A stretch of DNA of 64,000 nucleotides from an uncultured Synechococcaceae cyanobacterium (lineage in GTDB: Bacteria > Cyanobacteriota > Cyanobacteriia > PCC-6307 > Cyanobiaceae): contig CACPJY010000002.1 in the NCBI GenBank assembly GCA_902634405.1, forward strand, positions 62,001 through 126,000. Reading direction: 5' to 3'. The notes under the pieces were generated by a model that worked only from the letters and a program-made list of their open reading frames with translations, was not told the DNA's origin and did not search any database. Positions 34,623-42,988 of the stretch are shown piece by piece. The number at the start of each line of letters is the position of its first letter. Positions within the stretch are counted from its first letter, which is position 1. A program made the position numbers and the translations under genes.

Positions 34623-35002
34623 TCTATGCACCAATCTCTATTGGTGAACTTATTGATAAGATTACGATCTTGAATATCAAAATCTCAAAGTTGCCAGCCC
34701 ATTCCTCAGAGAATGTAAATGTAGAGATTACCTTCCTTACAAAAATACTTGAAGAATCTGGTATTCAAATCGACCCGGATTTATTAGATCAATTGCAATC
34801 TATTAATTCTAAGTTATGGCAGATTGAGGACCAGATTAGACGAAAAGAAGCGGCCTTAGACTTTGGATCTGAATTTGTAGATCTTGCAAGGCATGTATAT
34901 TTATTTAATGACAAGAGATCTGAAATTAAGAGGCAAATAAATTTACAAACAGATTCTAAGATCGTTGAGGAAAAGTCTTATCCAAATTATTTAAATTATT
35001 AG
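34613..35002 (+). CDS. DUF6165-like protein
   Basis: 129 residues beginning MELVYAPISIGELIDKITILNIK, the conserved N-terminal block of this family of small helical proteins, which is often found with TPR-glycosyltransferases. A coiled-coil-like middle (INSKLWQIEDQIRRKEAAL) follows. The ATG lies inside the end of the preceding gene, so the two are coupled. A helper role in glycosylation is inferred from position. Confidence 0.75.
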   Translation: MELVYAPISIGELIDKITILNIKISKLPAHSSENVNVEITFLTKILEESGIQIDPDLLDQLQSINSKLWQIEDQIRRKEAALDFGSEFVDLARHVYLFNDKRSEIKRQINLQTDSKIVEEKSYPNYLNY

Positions 35003-35021
35003 GCCATTTGTTCTTTTGATA

Positions 35022-36050
35022 TTACTGCCAACCAGATTCAGACATTAATTTAATTGCGGAACTATTTGCGTCCCCTAATTGTTTAGTAGTTACCCCATCC
35101 GGTTTAAACTCACCAAAGCTTTTTACCTCTTTTGATTCTCCGTAGCCTTTCAGAGGGTGCTCAAATGTTGGCCCAGCTAGACCTTTACTACCATTAGGTG
35201 AGGCTAAATATTCTAGTAGTTTTATGGCTTCCTTTTTGTTTTTCGCGTACTTAGCAATTCCCCCAGCGCTTACATTTACATGGGCAGGATTAGGAGTAAT
35301 TACTTGTATTTTTCTTGCTAAATCTCTATCCTTTTCCCCATTTACTCCAGCCAACATTCTTGCAACGTAGTAGTGATTTACTATCCCAACACCGCACTGC
35401 CCTTGTGCAACAGCTCTTATTAGAGAAATATCACCTCCAAAATATGGTTGAGTTACGTTTGAATTCATTCCTTTTAGCCAACTTTTGGTTCTGCTCTTAC
35501 CGTATTGAACTAGTTGATTGGCAACAAGTGACTGATTGTAGACATTATTTCTTTTCCTTAAACAAACTTGACCCTTATATTCACTCTTTGAAAGATCACT
35601 ATAAGTTCTAATATTATTTGAACTAATGACCTCTGGGTTTGCAATAATTACTCTTACTCTGCGTGTTAGTCCATACCATCTATATTTTGGGTCTCTGTAT
35701 TCTTCTGGTACCTCTTTAATAAGCTTATTTGATCTATAAGGTTGTAATAATCCAGATTTTGCTGCATTGCTTATTCTTGCAGCATCAACAAGAAGGATCA
35801 GGTCAGCATTAGAATTTTTACCTTCTCTTTTTAATCTTTCAATAAGAGATATTCCTGTTGATTCAATCAATCGCACCCTAATACCTGTTTCTTTATTGAA
35901 TTTTTTGTATACTTGCCTATCTGTATTGTAATGTCTTCCAGAATAGACGCGTACTTCTCTCGAAGATGGATTGACATCATTTCCAATCAATGACGCCAGG
36001 GATAGGATTGAGGAGTAAACCGCAATTTTTATAAATTTAATTTTGGCCAT
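35022..36050 (-). CDS. futA: Fe(III)-binding periplasmic protein of an ABC transporter (FutA/IdiA type)
   Basis: A periplasmic iron(III) receptor, 342 residues. The N-terminus is a signal peptide (IAVYSSILSLASLI), followed by the family start REVRVYSGRHYNTDRQVYKKF. The iron-ligand tyrosine pair is in VGIVNHYYVARML near residue 236. The length and order match FutA/IdiA of marine cyanobacteria. In this lineage the protein serves iron uptake and rises under iron limitation. A loose TGATTT-AAATCA palindrome lies just upstream of the start. It is divergent from piuC. Confidence 0.92.
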   Translation of the reverse strand: MAKIKFIKIAVYSSILSLASLIGNDVNPSSREVRVYSGRHYNTDRQVYKKFNKETGIRVRLIESTGISLIERLKREGKNSNADLILLVDAARISNAAKSGLLQPYRSNKLIKEVPEEYRDPKYRWYGLTRRVRVIIANPEVISSNNIRTYSDLSKSEYKGQVCLRKRNNVYNQSLVANQLVQYGKSRTKSWLKGMNSNVTQPYFGGDISLIRAVAQGQCGVGIVNHYYVARMLAGVNGEKDRDLARKIQVITPNPAHVNVSAGGIAKYAKNKKEAIKLLEYLASPNGSKGLAGPTFEHPLKGYGESKEVKSFGEFKPDGVTTKQLGDANSSAIKLMSESGWQ

Positions 36051-36066
36051 GAATGTCGAATGATTT

Positions 36067-36086
36067 ATTTTCTAAAATCACACTAT
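36067..36086 (-). promoter_or_regulatory. Candidate operator ahead of futA
   Basis: Plus-strand TGATTTATTTTCTAAAATCA is an imperfect palindrome (TGATTT/AAATCA) within 40 bases of the futA start. Fur-type operators are AT-rich palindromes of this size, but the match to a canonical Fur box is weak. Confidence 0.25.
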
Positions 36087-36198
36087 TCCTAATTTTAAAG
36101 CTGAGGCGATTCATTTTCTACTAGTCCTTGTAGCAATTGTTATACTCGCTTCCTATGGTTTTTGGTCTACTTTCACTCACTTGGGTTGTCTTACTTAA

Positions 36199-36864
36199 AT
36201 GGATTCTTTGATTCATAGGCTTCTAGACTCGGATACTGCAGAGGAATTAAGAACCTTGGTAAGAGGGAATCTCGACTCTTGGAATGATGGCAAGCGATCT
36301 GCTGGCACTCACGCAGCACCCTTGAAAAATAATTATCAACTAGATAGAGATTCTTTAGAATCACGAAAAGCTGCAGCAATAGTTGTTGAATCAATTAAGT
36401 CAGATTCCCTTGTCAAAAGCTTTGTTTTACCTAGAAGTATTCACGGGGTTATGTTCACGAAATCCTTGACTGGACAAGGGTATGGAATTCATGTAGATAA
36501 TGCTTATATGAGCACGGGAAGAAGTGATATCTCATTTACTCTTTTTCTTAGTAAACCTCAAGACTATGAAGGTGGTGAGTTATCAATTCAATCATTAAAC
36601 GATAATTCTAACTACAAGCTTCAACCTGGTGAAGCTATTTTTTATCCAAGTACATATCTTCACTCAGTAAGACCCGTAACAGCTGGTGAGAGATTAGTTT
36701 CTGTTGGCTGGATACACAGTTATATCTCATGTAACGAGGACAGAAATCTTTTGTTTAATTTAGATGCAGCCTCAAAGGGGTTACTCGCAAAGCATGGTAG
36801 ATCTCCCGAATTGGATTTAATATTTCAATCCTACGCAAATCTTCTTAGGCGCTTTGGTGATTAA
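36199..36864 (+). CDS. piuC: PKHD-type Fe(II)/2-oxoglutarate hydroxylase, PiuC family
   Basis: 221 residues of the PiuC/YbiX family, which is iron-regulated and linked to siderophore or iron uptake in other bacteria. The iron-binding HxD is in YGIHVDNAYMS near residue 97, EGGEL is present near residue 126, and the distal His and 2OG-binding Arg are in YLHSVRPVTAGERL near residue 154. The length is as expected (about 225). It is divergent from futA, giving a compact iron-associated pair. The substrate of the family is not established. Confidence 0.88.
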   Translation: MDSLIHRLLDSDTAEELRTLVRGNLDSWNDGKRSAGTHAAPLKNNYQLDRDSLESRKAAAIVVESIKSDSLVKSFVLPRSIHGVMFTKSLTGQGYGIHVDNAYMSTGRSDISFTLFLSKPQDYEGGELSIQSLNDNSNYKLQPGEAIFYPSTYLHSVRPVTAGERLVSVGWIHSYISCNEDRNLLFNLDAASKGLLAKHGRSPELDLIFQSYANLLRRFGD

Positions 36865-36944
36865 TTTGATATGCTTTGATGTATCTTTAATCACTGCTCG
36901 CTTTGCTTATAAAGGCGAGAATAAAATCATTTCATATTAGTACT

Positions 36945-37190
36945 ATGTTCAAATATAGTCCTGTAGCCATATTCATGGCCGCCTCAGCTTTGCTTTCAGT
37001 AGCTAATGTTAATTCTGATTTGGTAAAAGCTGATGATAATACTAATCGAGAAGGTGGTCTTAAGGAGTGGACTACCGATGATGCTTTAGATGCTGATAGT
37101 AAGCTCGATGAAGATGCTAAGAAGGCAGCTAAAAAGGCTAAAGAATCTAATTTCTGTGTACCAATAGGAGAGGGAGAGAATTGCTGGTAG
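36945..37190 (+). CDS. Small secreted acidic protein
   Basis: 81 residues from the ATG at 36945. The track start 14 codons earlier precedes the signal peptide MFKYSPVAIFMAASALLSVA. The mature part is very acidic and basic with a Lys/Ala stretch (DEDAKKAAKKAKES) and two Cys at the end (NFCVPIGEGENCW) that could form a disulphide. It follows piuC by 80 bases and so may be co-transcribed with it. I do not recognise it. Confidence 0.65.
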   Translation: MFKYSPVAIFMAASALLSVANVNSDLVKADDNTNREGGLKEWTTDDALDADSKLDEDAKKAAKKAKESNFCVPIGEGENCW

Positions 37191-37281
37191 GCAACAATCT
37201 CCAATTTATCTTTTAATTGATTTATTCTAATAATTAGCTTTTTGTTTCAGAGATCTTAATTTCAAAAAATAATCAGTTTAA

Positions 37282-37332
37282 AACAAAAGAAGTGGGGGAG
37301 ATTAATTACTAATCTCCCCCACTTCTTTTGTT
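37282..37332. terminator. Strong bidirectional terminator hairpin
   Basis: A perfect 23-bp inverted repeat: AACAAAAGAAGTGGGGGAGA at the left, loop ATTAC, and its exact complement at the right. It has T-rich and A-rich ends on both strands. It lies between the convergent small secreted protein gene and the porin gene and would terminate both. Confidence 0.9.
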
Positions 37333-37359
37333 CAAATCCTTACGGTTATTTCGTATGAA

Positions 37360-38979
37360 TTAGAACTTGAAGGTGGTCTTAAGTACGCCACCCCAAACAG
37401 AGAAATTGTCTGCGTCTAAGCCGCCAACAGCGTCTCCATTTGAATACTTGGCCTTACCTAGCGCAGAACCAAATGGATTGCCTAGGTAGAAGACAGTAGG
37501 AGTAACTGTGATGTTGTCAGAGACCTTGTAGTCGTAATACAGCTCAAATGCTGTATTGTTTTCCCCATCAAAACTATCGTTTGAAGGAGGGTCTCCACCA
37601 CCTTTAAATTCGGTAACCCACTGAAGCCCTGAGATTGCAAAACCTAGTGTGTTTCCATCTATAAAGGCATCCTTCCACATCATGCCAGCGAACCAAGCAT
37701 TGGTTGCTTCACGAGTTCCATCAGCAGCATCACTAGGGAGGTTGTGCTTGGAAATGTCGTAGCCAACACTGAATGAAGGAATTACTCCAGTTTCTTCTGG
37801 TTGCCAATAAGCTCTGATTGCATAGCTGTTCATGGTTGATTCACATGAACCAGTGGTGCAATCACTTACTCCGTCATCAGCTTTGTATGTACCGAAGCCG
37901 GATGTAGCTTCATCACCTTTATGAGCAAAAGCGAAAGCAACCTGCCATTGAGGATTTCCGTAGCTGACTTGGCTCAGCCAGATTGAATCAGCGTCGGCAG
38001 TGAACATGCCACCACTTGCAGGGGAGCCATTCTTTCCATCCTCTGCGGTATAGCCGGTACTAACTCCAATACGAGGAGTCATTACATCATCAACAGACTG
38101 TCTCCAGCTCACGCCGAAGCCAGCACCTGTGCTTGCCCCGTAAGTTGAGTAGTTACCACCCAATTTGAAAGCCTTAAGTTGAGGCTTATAAACAGATGGG
38201 GTGCTCTCAAGCATGTAGTAGTTCTCGATCTTCGGACCTACATAAGCTGTGAATCCATCTGCAAATGGGAACTGATACCAGATCTTGTCTACCTTAAGCG
38301 TGTCCTCGTTGGAGTTGGCGTTAGTTAGGTATGCAGGGTTTACATACGCATCTTTACCACCAAAGGCACTTGTGGAATAGTTTCCAGTTTTTAGCCTGGT
38401 GTAGAGAAGGTCACTACCAGTGAAGCTCGTGTTTAGAGCTAATTGATAGGTGTAGTTCATTGTTGTGCCATCAGTCTTAGAGCCTTCACTCTTTTGACCA
38501 TCGATGTCATAACCAGTTGCACCTATTGTGAAGTCGGCTTTACCTTTCAGTTTCGTAGTTGTTGAAAACTGACCGGCTTCAAATTCACCAACTCTTGCTT
38601 CAAGACCATCAACGCTGCCTTGAAGAACAGCAAGCTCGGGACCGAACTCGCTAACAAGACGACGTACTTCATCTGTCATTTCGCTTACGCGATCAAGACA
38701 GGCATTTAGCATTGAAGCGGCTTCAAAACGAGTAATCGCTTTGTTGCTATTTACATTTGAACCTGCCAAACAGCCATAGCGTTCAGCCAAGTTAGAGATT
38801 GCCTGATACGTCCAATCTGTTGGGTAGACGTCAGAAAATTGTGATGCGCTGGTGACTTGCTCGGAAGCACCTGAATAATCAGATACACCCTCGAGGTTCA
38901 AGTCAGAGGCATTTGCAACAATAGGAGCAAAAAGTCCTAAGGCAGCTGGTGCCACCAGCAGTTGCTGGAAGAGTTTCAT
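37360..38979 (-). CDS. SLH-domain carbohydrate-type porin (OprB/Som family)
   Basis: 539 residues, a major outer-membrane porin of marine cyanobacteria. Signal peptide MKLFQQLLVAPAALGLFAPIVANA. An SLH domain follows (VYPTDWTYQAISNLAERYGC near residue 50, ITRFEAASMLNACLDRV near residue 86), then a short coiled coil (VLQGSVDGLEARVGEFEAG) and a long beta-barrel ending in the C-terminal aromatic LKTTFKF. The SLH domain binds pyruvylated cell-wall polymers. A structured leader precedes the ATG and a 23-bp terminator follows the stop, consistent with a highly expressed single-gene transcript. Confidence 0.94.
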   Translation of the reverse strand: MKLFQQLLVAPAALGLFAPIVANASDLNLEGVSDYSGASEQVTSASQFSDVYPTDWTYQAISNLAERYGCLAGSNVNSNKAITRFEAASMLNACLDRVSEMTDEVRRLVSEFGPELAVLQGSVDGLEARVGEFEAGQFSTTTKLKGKADFTIGATGYDIDGQKSEGSKTDGTTMNYTYQLALNTSFTGSDLLYTRLKTGNYSTSAFGGKDAYVNPAYLTNANSNEDTLKVDKIWYQFPFADGFTAYVGPKIENYYMLESTPSVYKPQLKAFKLGGNYSTYGASTGAGFGVSWRQSVDDVMTPRIGVSTGYTAEDGKNGSPASGGMFTADADSIWLSQVSYGNPQWQVAFAFAHKGDEATSGFGTYKADDGVSDCTTGSCESTMNSYAIRAYWQPEETGVIPSFSVGYDISKHNLPSDAADGTREATNAWFAGMMWKDAFIDGNTLGFAISGLQWVTEFKGGGDPPSNDSFDGENNTAFELYYDYKVSDNITVTPTVFYLGNPFGSALGKAKYSNGDAVGGLDADNFSVWGGVLKTTFKF

Positions 38980-38989
38980 TTAGTTCCTC

Positions 38990-39060
38990 ACACGGATTGC
39001 CCTCTAAAAAGGGCAATTGAATTATATATATAGTCAGAGAAATATCTAATTAATCCGTGT
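38990..39060 (-). promoter_or_regulatory. Structured 5' leader of the porin mRNA
   Basis: On the minus strand ACACGGATT (39060-39052) can pair with AATCCGTGT (38998-38990), enclosing 53 bases. Overlapping the second arm is a local hairpin ATTGCCCT/AGGGCAAT (38996-39017). The ribosome-binding GAGGAAC and ATG follow immediately after the second arm. The two pairings share bases and exclude each other, so a switch in translation is possible. Confidence 0.5.
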
Positions 39061-39251
39061 TAGTTTGACCACTAACATGTATTAAATGTGCTTGATTAAA
39101 CTTGCTAAAAGAACATTTGATACAACCTTTGCTATCATTGGTTTCATCCCCTCGCCTCCTGTATTTTTATCTTTGGCTGCAGAAGTTCGATTTGTACAAC
39201 ATGTCTATGAGACCCTTCTCTTTCCGCAATTAATAATTTTTTTATTGTAAA

Positions 39252-40022
39252 TTAGAAAGTTGAGATCCTTCTAAAGATAAGAATTGAATTCTTTATAGCT
39301 AATAAATTACTTTTGTTATCACTTATTGGCCTTAATAATCTTGTTAGAATAAACCCTTCTCTTAGAAATTCCTGTTCCCAAAATCTTGGGTACTCGTCAT
39401 CATTTTCGACAATACAAAAGGCAACATAATTAGAGGAAACTCTGCAGATTTCTCTTATTAAAGGGTAATAAGGATTTATTAATTCAACAGTGGATCCTAC
39501 GGTGTATAGTAAATTGTATTTTTTATTAGGAGTTTCTAAAAGAAAGTCCTGTATTGATTGGCAGTAAAAGTTTACATCTTTATCAGAATATAGCTCTTTA
39601 AAATGATCACTCCCAATTTCAAATGCTGAACTCATAATGTCAACACCATCAATATACCTATAACCTTTTTGATATAGAAAGTTCATATGCCTGCCTGTAT
39701 TACAACATAAATCAAGAATACGAAAATCTTTTTCTGCTATCTTCATCAATTCATCGGTGAATGCCAGACCTGTCTCATCAAAGGTAAGAAATGGCGTGGG
39801 GTCTTTAGCTTTTCCTACACCACCATCTTGCCAGTCTTTTAACCTTTTTGTAGATAAAAATGAATCCAAATTGAAGAAAGGTTTCAGCACTCTTCCTACT
39901 GTATAGGCAAAATAACTGTTATATAATTTGGTTGCTAATCTCGCTCTGGGGTTAAAAAAGTATGTATAGTCATTTGATCTTAAATCTGCTTTTTGGAGAT
40001 TTTTCTTGTCATAAATTGCCAT
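39252..40022 (-). CDS. SAM-dependent methyltransferase, class I, unknown substrate
   Basis: 256 residues. SAM-binding motif I is RILDLCCNTGRHMNFL near residue 98, followed by the acidic turn IDGVDIM near residue 122 and the motif IV region YNLLYTVGSTVELI near residue 168. The N-terminal 90 residues are a separate segment (KLYNSYFAYTVGRVLKPF). The distribution resembles small-molecule or sugar methyltransferases. It lies alone between the porin and glyQ. Confidence 0.75.
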   Translation of the reverse strand: MAIYDKKNLQKADLRSNDYTYFFNPRARLATKLYNSYFAYTVGRVLKPFFNLDSFLSTKRLKDWQDGGVGKAKDPTPFLTFDETGLAFTDELMKIAEKDFRILDLCCNTGRHMNFLYQKGYRYIDGVDIMSSAFEIGSDHFKELYSDKDVNFYCQSIQDFLLETPNKKYNLLYTVGSTVELINPYYPLIREICRVSSNYVAFCIVENDDEYPRFWEQEFLREGFILTRLLRPISDNKSNLLAIKNSILIFRRISTF

Positions 40023-40177
40023 TATCGATATTGGCTAATGCCTATTTACTTTAGTATACTTGCAAGCTAATTAGCTACCTTGTATTGATTCCAAGATAAT
40101 ATTTTATTTAAAAACTTGATGATATTGAGAGTAAAAGTTTTGGCTGATTAAATAGGTTTTCGTATGCTTAGATCGCT

Positions 40178-41050
40178 TTAACTTTTATTCAATAGTGGGA
40201 AGCCAAGAGATTCTCTTTCTGCAAGCCAAGATTCTGAAACCCTTCTTGCAAGGTTTCTTATACGAGCAATAATTGCAGTTCTCTCTGTTACAGATATAAC
40301 TCCTCTAGCTTCTAACAGGTTGAACGTATGACTACATTTAAGAACAAAGTCTAGTGCTGGCGCTGGAAGGCCTTTTTTGATTAATTCTTTTGCCTCATCT
40401 TCATATAAAGAGAATAATTTCTTGAGTCTTTCTGGATTAGATGTATTGAAGTTATATTCACATTGCCCCTTTTCTGCAGCTAACCAGATATCACCATATT
40501 TTGTTTTTGCATTCCACTGCAGATCCCAGATTGTTTCTACATCTTGTAAAAACATTGCTATCCTTTCTAAACCGTAAGTGATTTCAATAGAAACTGGACG
40601 GCAATCTATTCCTCCACATTGCTGGAAATACGTAAATTGTGTGACTTCCATTCCATCAAGCCAAACCTCCCATCCAACCCCCCACGCACCAAGAGTTGGA
40701 GACTCCCAATTATCTTCTACGAATCGTATGTCATGATCTTTTGGTGAAATCCCTAGCTGACTTAGTGAATCTAAGTAAATTTCTTGTATGCCTTCTGGAG
40801 AGGGTTTTATTAATACTTGATATTGGAAATAATGTTGAGCTCTGTTTGGGTTGTCACCAAACCTCCCATCTGTAGGCCTTCTACAAGGTTCTGGATAGGC
40901 AACTGCCCATGGTTCAGGACCAATTGCTCTAAGAACACTATGAGGACTCATAGTGCCGGCGCCTTTCTCAATATCGTATGGCTGCAAGAGTAGACAACCT
41001 TTATCAGCCCAAAAACTACTAAGAGAAAGGATTATGTCCTGAAAGTACAT
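40178..41050 (-). CDS. glyQ: Glycine-tRNA ligase alpha subunit
   Basis: The catalytic alpha subunit of the alpha2beta2 glycyl-tRNA synthetase. The N-terminus is [20 protein letters not shown], followed by [38 protein letters not shown] and [19 protein letters not shown], which are motifs 2 and 3 of this class II enzyme. 290 residues is normal. The beta subunit is elsewhere. The region upstream of the ATG has repeated TTGATAGGTC boxes, and a second, diverged copy of this upstream region lies 1.3 kb away. Confidence 0.97.
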   Translation of the reverse strand: MYFQDIILSLSSFWADKGCLLLQPYDIEKGAGTMSPHSVLRAIGPEPWAVAYPEPCRRPTDGRFGDNPNRAQHYFQYQVLIKPSPEGIQEIYLDSLSQLGISPKDHDIRFVEDNWESPTLGAWGVGWEVWLDGMEVTQFTYFQQCGGIDCRPVSIEITYGLERIAMFLQDVETIWDLQWNAKTKYGDIWLAAEKGQCEYNFNTSNPERLKKLFSLYEDEAKELIKKGLPAPALDFVLKCSHTFNLLEARGVISVTERTAIIARIRNLARRVSESWLAERESLGFPLLNKS

Positions 41051-41268
41051 ATGTCTACCCTCTCCAGTCGTACCAAGGTTTTTCAGTAATCATATTCATT
41101 GATGGGTTATTGATAGGTCATTGAAATCCCTATAAACAGGTGTCTAATTGATAGGTCTGTTGATAGGTCAGAATTTGCATAATTCATTATCTCAAATATG
41201 TGGTGCTATCAATAGGGTTCATAGGTGAATCCATACGACATCTCTGCAAAAGAGCTGCAGAGAGAAGG
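41031..41268. repeat. Direct repeat copy A (glyQ start and upstream region)
   Basis: It begins with the first codons of glyQ and covers its upstream region. Shared blocks with copy B at 42371-42560 are TCCTGAAAGT(A/G)CATATGTCTA, TTATTGATAGGT, GGTGCTATCAA and GTGAATCCATACG(A/T)CAT, in the same order and orientation. Copy A has about 50 additional bases holding extra TTGATAGGTC boxes. Confidence 0.8.
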
Positions 41269-41492
41269 CACTTTGCCTTATTTTGAGAGGTAGAGATAGA
41301 AACTAAAGAGTCATTTATTTAATTTTTTAGTTTTCCAAGCGGGTTTAATAAGAACTAATACTACTAATAATATTTCACCAAAATCTTATAGCACAAGGAA
41401 CTCCTTTGAATTCTATTAAGGAATCAGCAGCTTCTTATATGGCAATGAAACAACACTGATGCTATATTCACTATTAAAGTATTTACTCGAAA
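41051..41492. other. Spacer upstream of glyQ and the DedA gene
   Basis: Holds copy A of the direct repeat, four TTGAT(A/G)GGT boxes at 41099, 41110, 41148 and 41160, and a small hairpin AAGGCA-CTT-TGCCTT at 41265-41279. The boxes are read as repeated GACCTATCAA on the glyQ strand and could bind a regulator. No open frame in the stretch is convincing. Confidence 0.6.
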
Positions 41493-42233
41493 TTGATTTC
41501 AAAGAACACAAATACGGATAAATTATTCTACTCAATAATAGGAATATTAGTGTGCATATTTATTATCTATACTACTAGGATTGTTGATATGGAGACTGTG
41601 GAGAATTGGCTCCTAAAAGTTGATGGAAGAATAGAATCTATGGGGCTATGGGCTCCTGGCATGATATTTGCACTGAGATCTATAAGCATAATCATACCTA
41701 TGCTTCCAGGCACTTATTGCTCTGTCCTGTCTGGATATTTCTTTGGATTTCAAGAAGGTTTGCTAATTATTTTTCTGGCTGATTTGATGGCTTGCTCATC
41801 AAGTTTCTTTCTCTCTAGAAAGTTTGGGAGAGGTTTCATAAGGAAAATAGTAGGCAACAGATTAATGCTTCGCGTTGAGGGCTTCAGCAAGAAGCACCTA
41901 GAAAAAAACTTCTTTCTAATGACAAGTTTTCTGATGACTCAATTCTTTGATTTCGTTTGTTATGGGGTCGGACTAACAAAAGTACCTTGGAGGAAATTTG
42001 TCCCAGCACTGATCATTAGCATATTAATTTCTGATGCTCCTTTTGTCGCAAGTGGATATGCTTTTAAAGAGCTAGGTAGTATTAATGTTCAACAGATTTT
42101 AAATATAAATGTCAAGAACCTTCCAGGCAAACCCCTGATAACACTTATAAGCTCGATAGTTCTGATATTTAGTCTTGGGATACTAAATATATATCTTCAG
42201 AAGCGAACTGAAGCAAGTGTTGACAGGCATTAG
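41493..42233 (+). CDS. VTT/DedA-family membrane protein (TVP38/TMEM64-like)
   Basis: 246 residues with about five hydrophobic helices. The VTT-domain signature LRSISIIIPMLPGTYCSVLSGYFFG is near residues 68-92, and the following helix ends at FFLSRKFGRGFIRKIVG. Such proteins are implicated in membrane lipid (undecaprenyl phosphate or phospholipid) scrambling or transport. The start is TTG. The gene lies between two copies of the glyQ upstream region, which suggests that it was inserted there. It is not present as part of any operon in the window. Confidence 0.8.
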   Translation: MISKNTNTDKLFYSIIGILVCIFIIYTTRIVDMETVENWLLKVDGRIESMGLWAPGMIFALRSISIIIPMLPGTYCSVLSGYFFGFQEGLLIIFLADLMACSSSFFLSRKFGRGFIRKIVGNRLMLRVEGFSKKHLEKNFFLMTSFLMTQFFDFVCYGVGLTKVPWRKFVPALIISILISDAPFVASGYAFKELGSINVQQILNINVKNLPGKPLITLISSIVLIFSLGILNIYLQKRTEASVDRH

Positions 42234-42370
42234 CTAATGCCAAATTTTTTGTACAAATCCTCCGAATATATAGATAATTGAATTAGTGATGTAATTACAG
42301 TTGATACTTTGTTGATTCATTTATTTGTAAGCTGAAAACCCTTGCCATGACAAGTCTCAAGCAGTGTTGT

Positions 42371-42560
42371 AATAATCTCCTGAAAGTGCATATGTCTAAC
42401 CTCTAAAGTTGAAGCAAGGGTTTTCGGCAGTCAAATCCATTGTTCGTTTATTGATAGGTGGAAAATTTCTTATCCCATTGTCCCAAATAAAAGGTGCTAT
42501 CAAAAGGGCGCATAAGTGAATCCATACGTCATATCTTAGAAATCAATGCGGAGAGAAAGT
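42371..42560. repeat. Direct repeat copy B (diverged glyQ upstream region)
   Basis: Starts AATAATCTCCTGAAAGTGCA, the counterpart of the first glyQ codons, and runs to GGAGAGAAAG. It matches copy A in order and orientation with substitutions and a deletion of about 50 bases. There is no glyQ body after it, so it is a fragment. Confidence 0.8.
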
Positions 42561-42788
42561 TGACCTATTTATTAGGTTGATAACCAGAAAGCCTCTAATG
42601 ATCTTTTGAAGAGTTGACCACTCGAACATGTGAAGACTATTGTAATTACCTAAGGCCCAAGCCAAACCAATAGACGAACTAATTAGAGACCAGACTAGAA
42701 AGAAGTTCAAGGCATGAATGGAGTTTTTAGTAGGGGACTTTCCCGAAAAAGCAATGAATGAGGGAATAAGGTAATTAACTATATTTGA
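42543..42788 (-). pseudogene. Remnant of a small membrane protein (DUF4870-like pattern)
   Basis: A frame of 81 codons without a start codon upstream of its hydrophobic part, reading NYLIPSFIAFSGKSPTKNSI, then HALNFFLVWSLISSSIGLAW. The order IP, a basic spacer, (I)HALNF and a hydrophobic helix recalls small membrane proteins of the DUF4870 type. It runs into repeat copy B at its 3' end. This suggests that part of a gene was joined to the duplicated DNA. The family assignment is weak. Confidence 0.35.
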
Positions 42789-42988
42789 TTATGCTATTAA
42801 TTAATATCATCTAGTTAAATAGATGTTATATTCTACTCACCAGTATTTTCAATGGTTGACAATGAAACTGATGGCCTAAAAATATTTCACTTTAATCTAT
42901 GCAGGCTAAACCAACTGTAAAACTGTCATCCTCCTTAGAGAATAATTTAAAGATAGAAATAAGCTCTACATAATTTAATTAGTTTGGC

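Larger units (their letters stand above)
42234..42988. other. Spacer with repeat copy B and a gene remnant
   Basis: This 755-base region contains copy B of the glyQ upstream region (42371-42560), a minus-strand remnant frame (42543-42788), and a promoter zone ahead of the autotransporter gene. From 42790 to 42988 I see nothing else. Confidence 0.55.

Noticed and set aside
39086-39250. 54-codon frame upstream of the porin gene, plus strand
   Set aside because: No ribosome-binding site, unlikely composition (many Phe, Ile and Leu without a membrane pattern), and it lies next to the porin promoter region.
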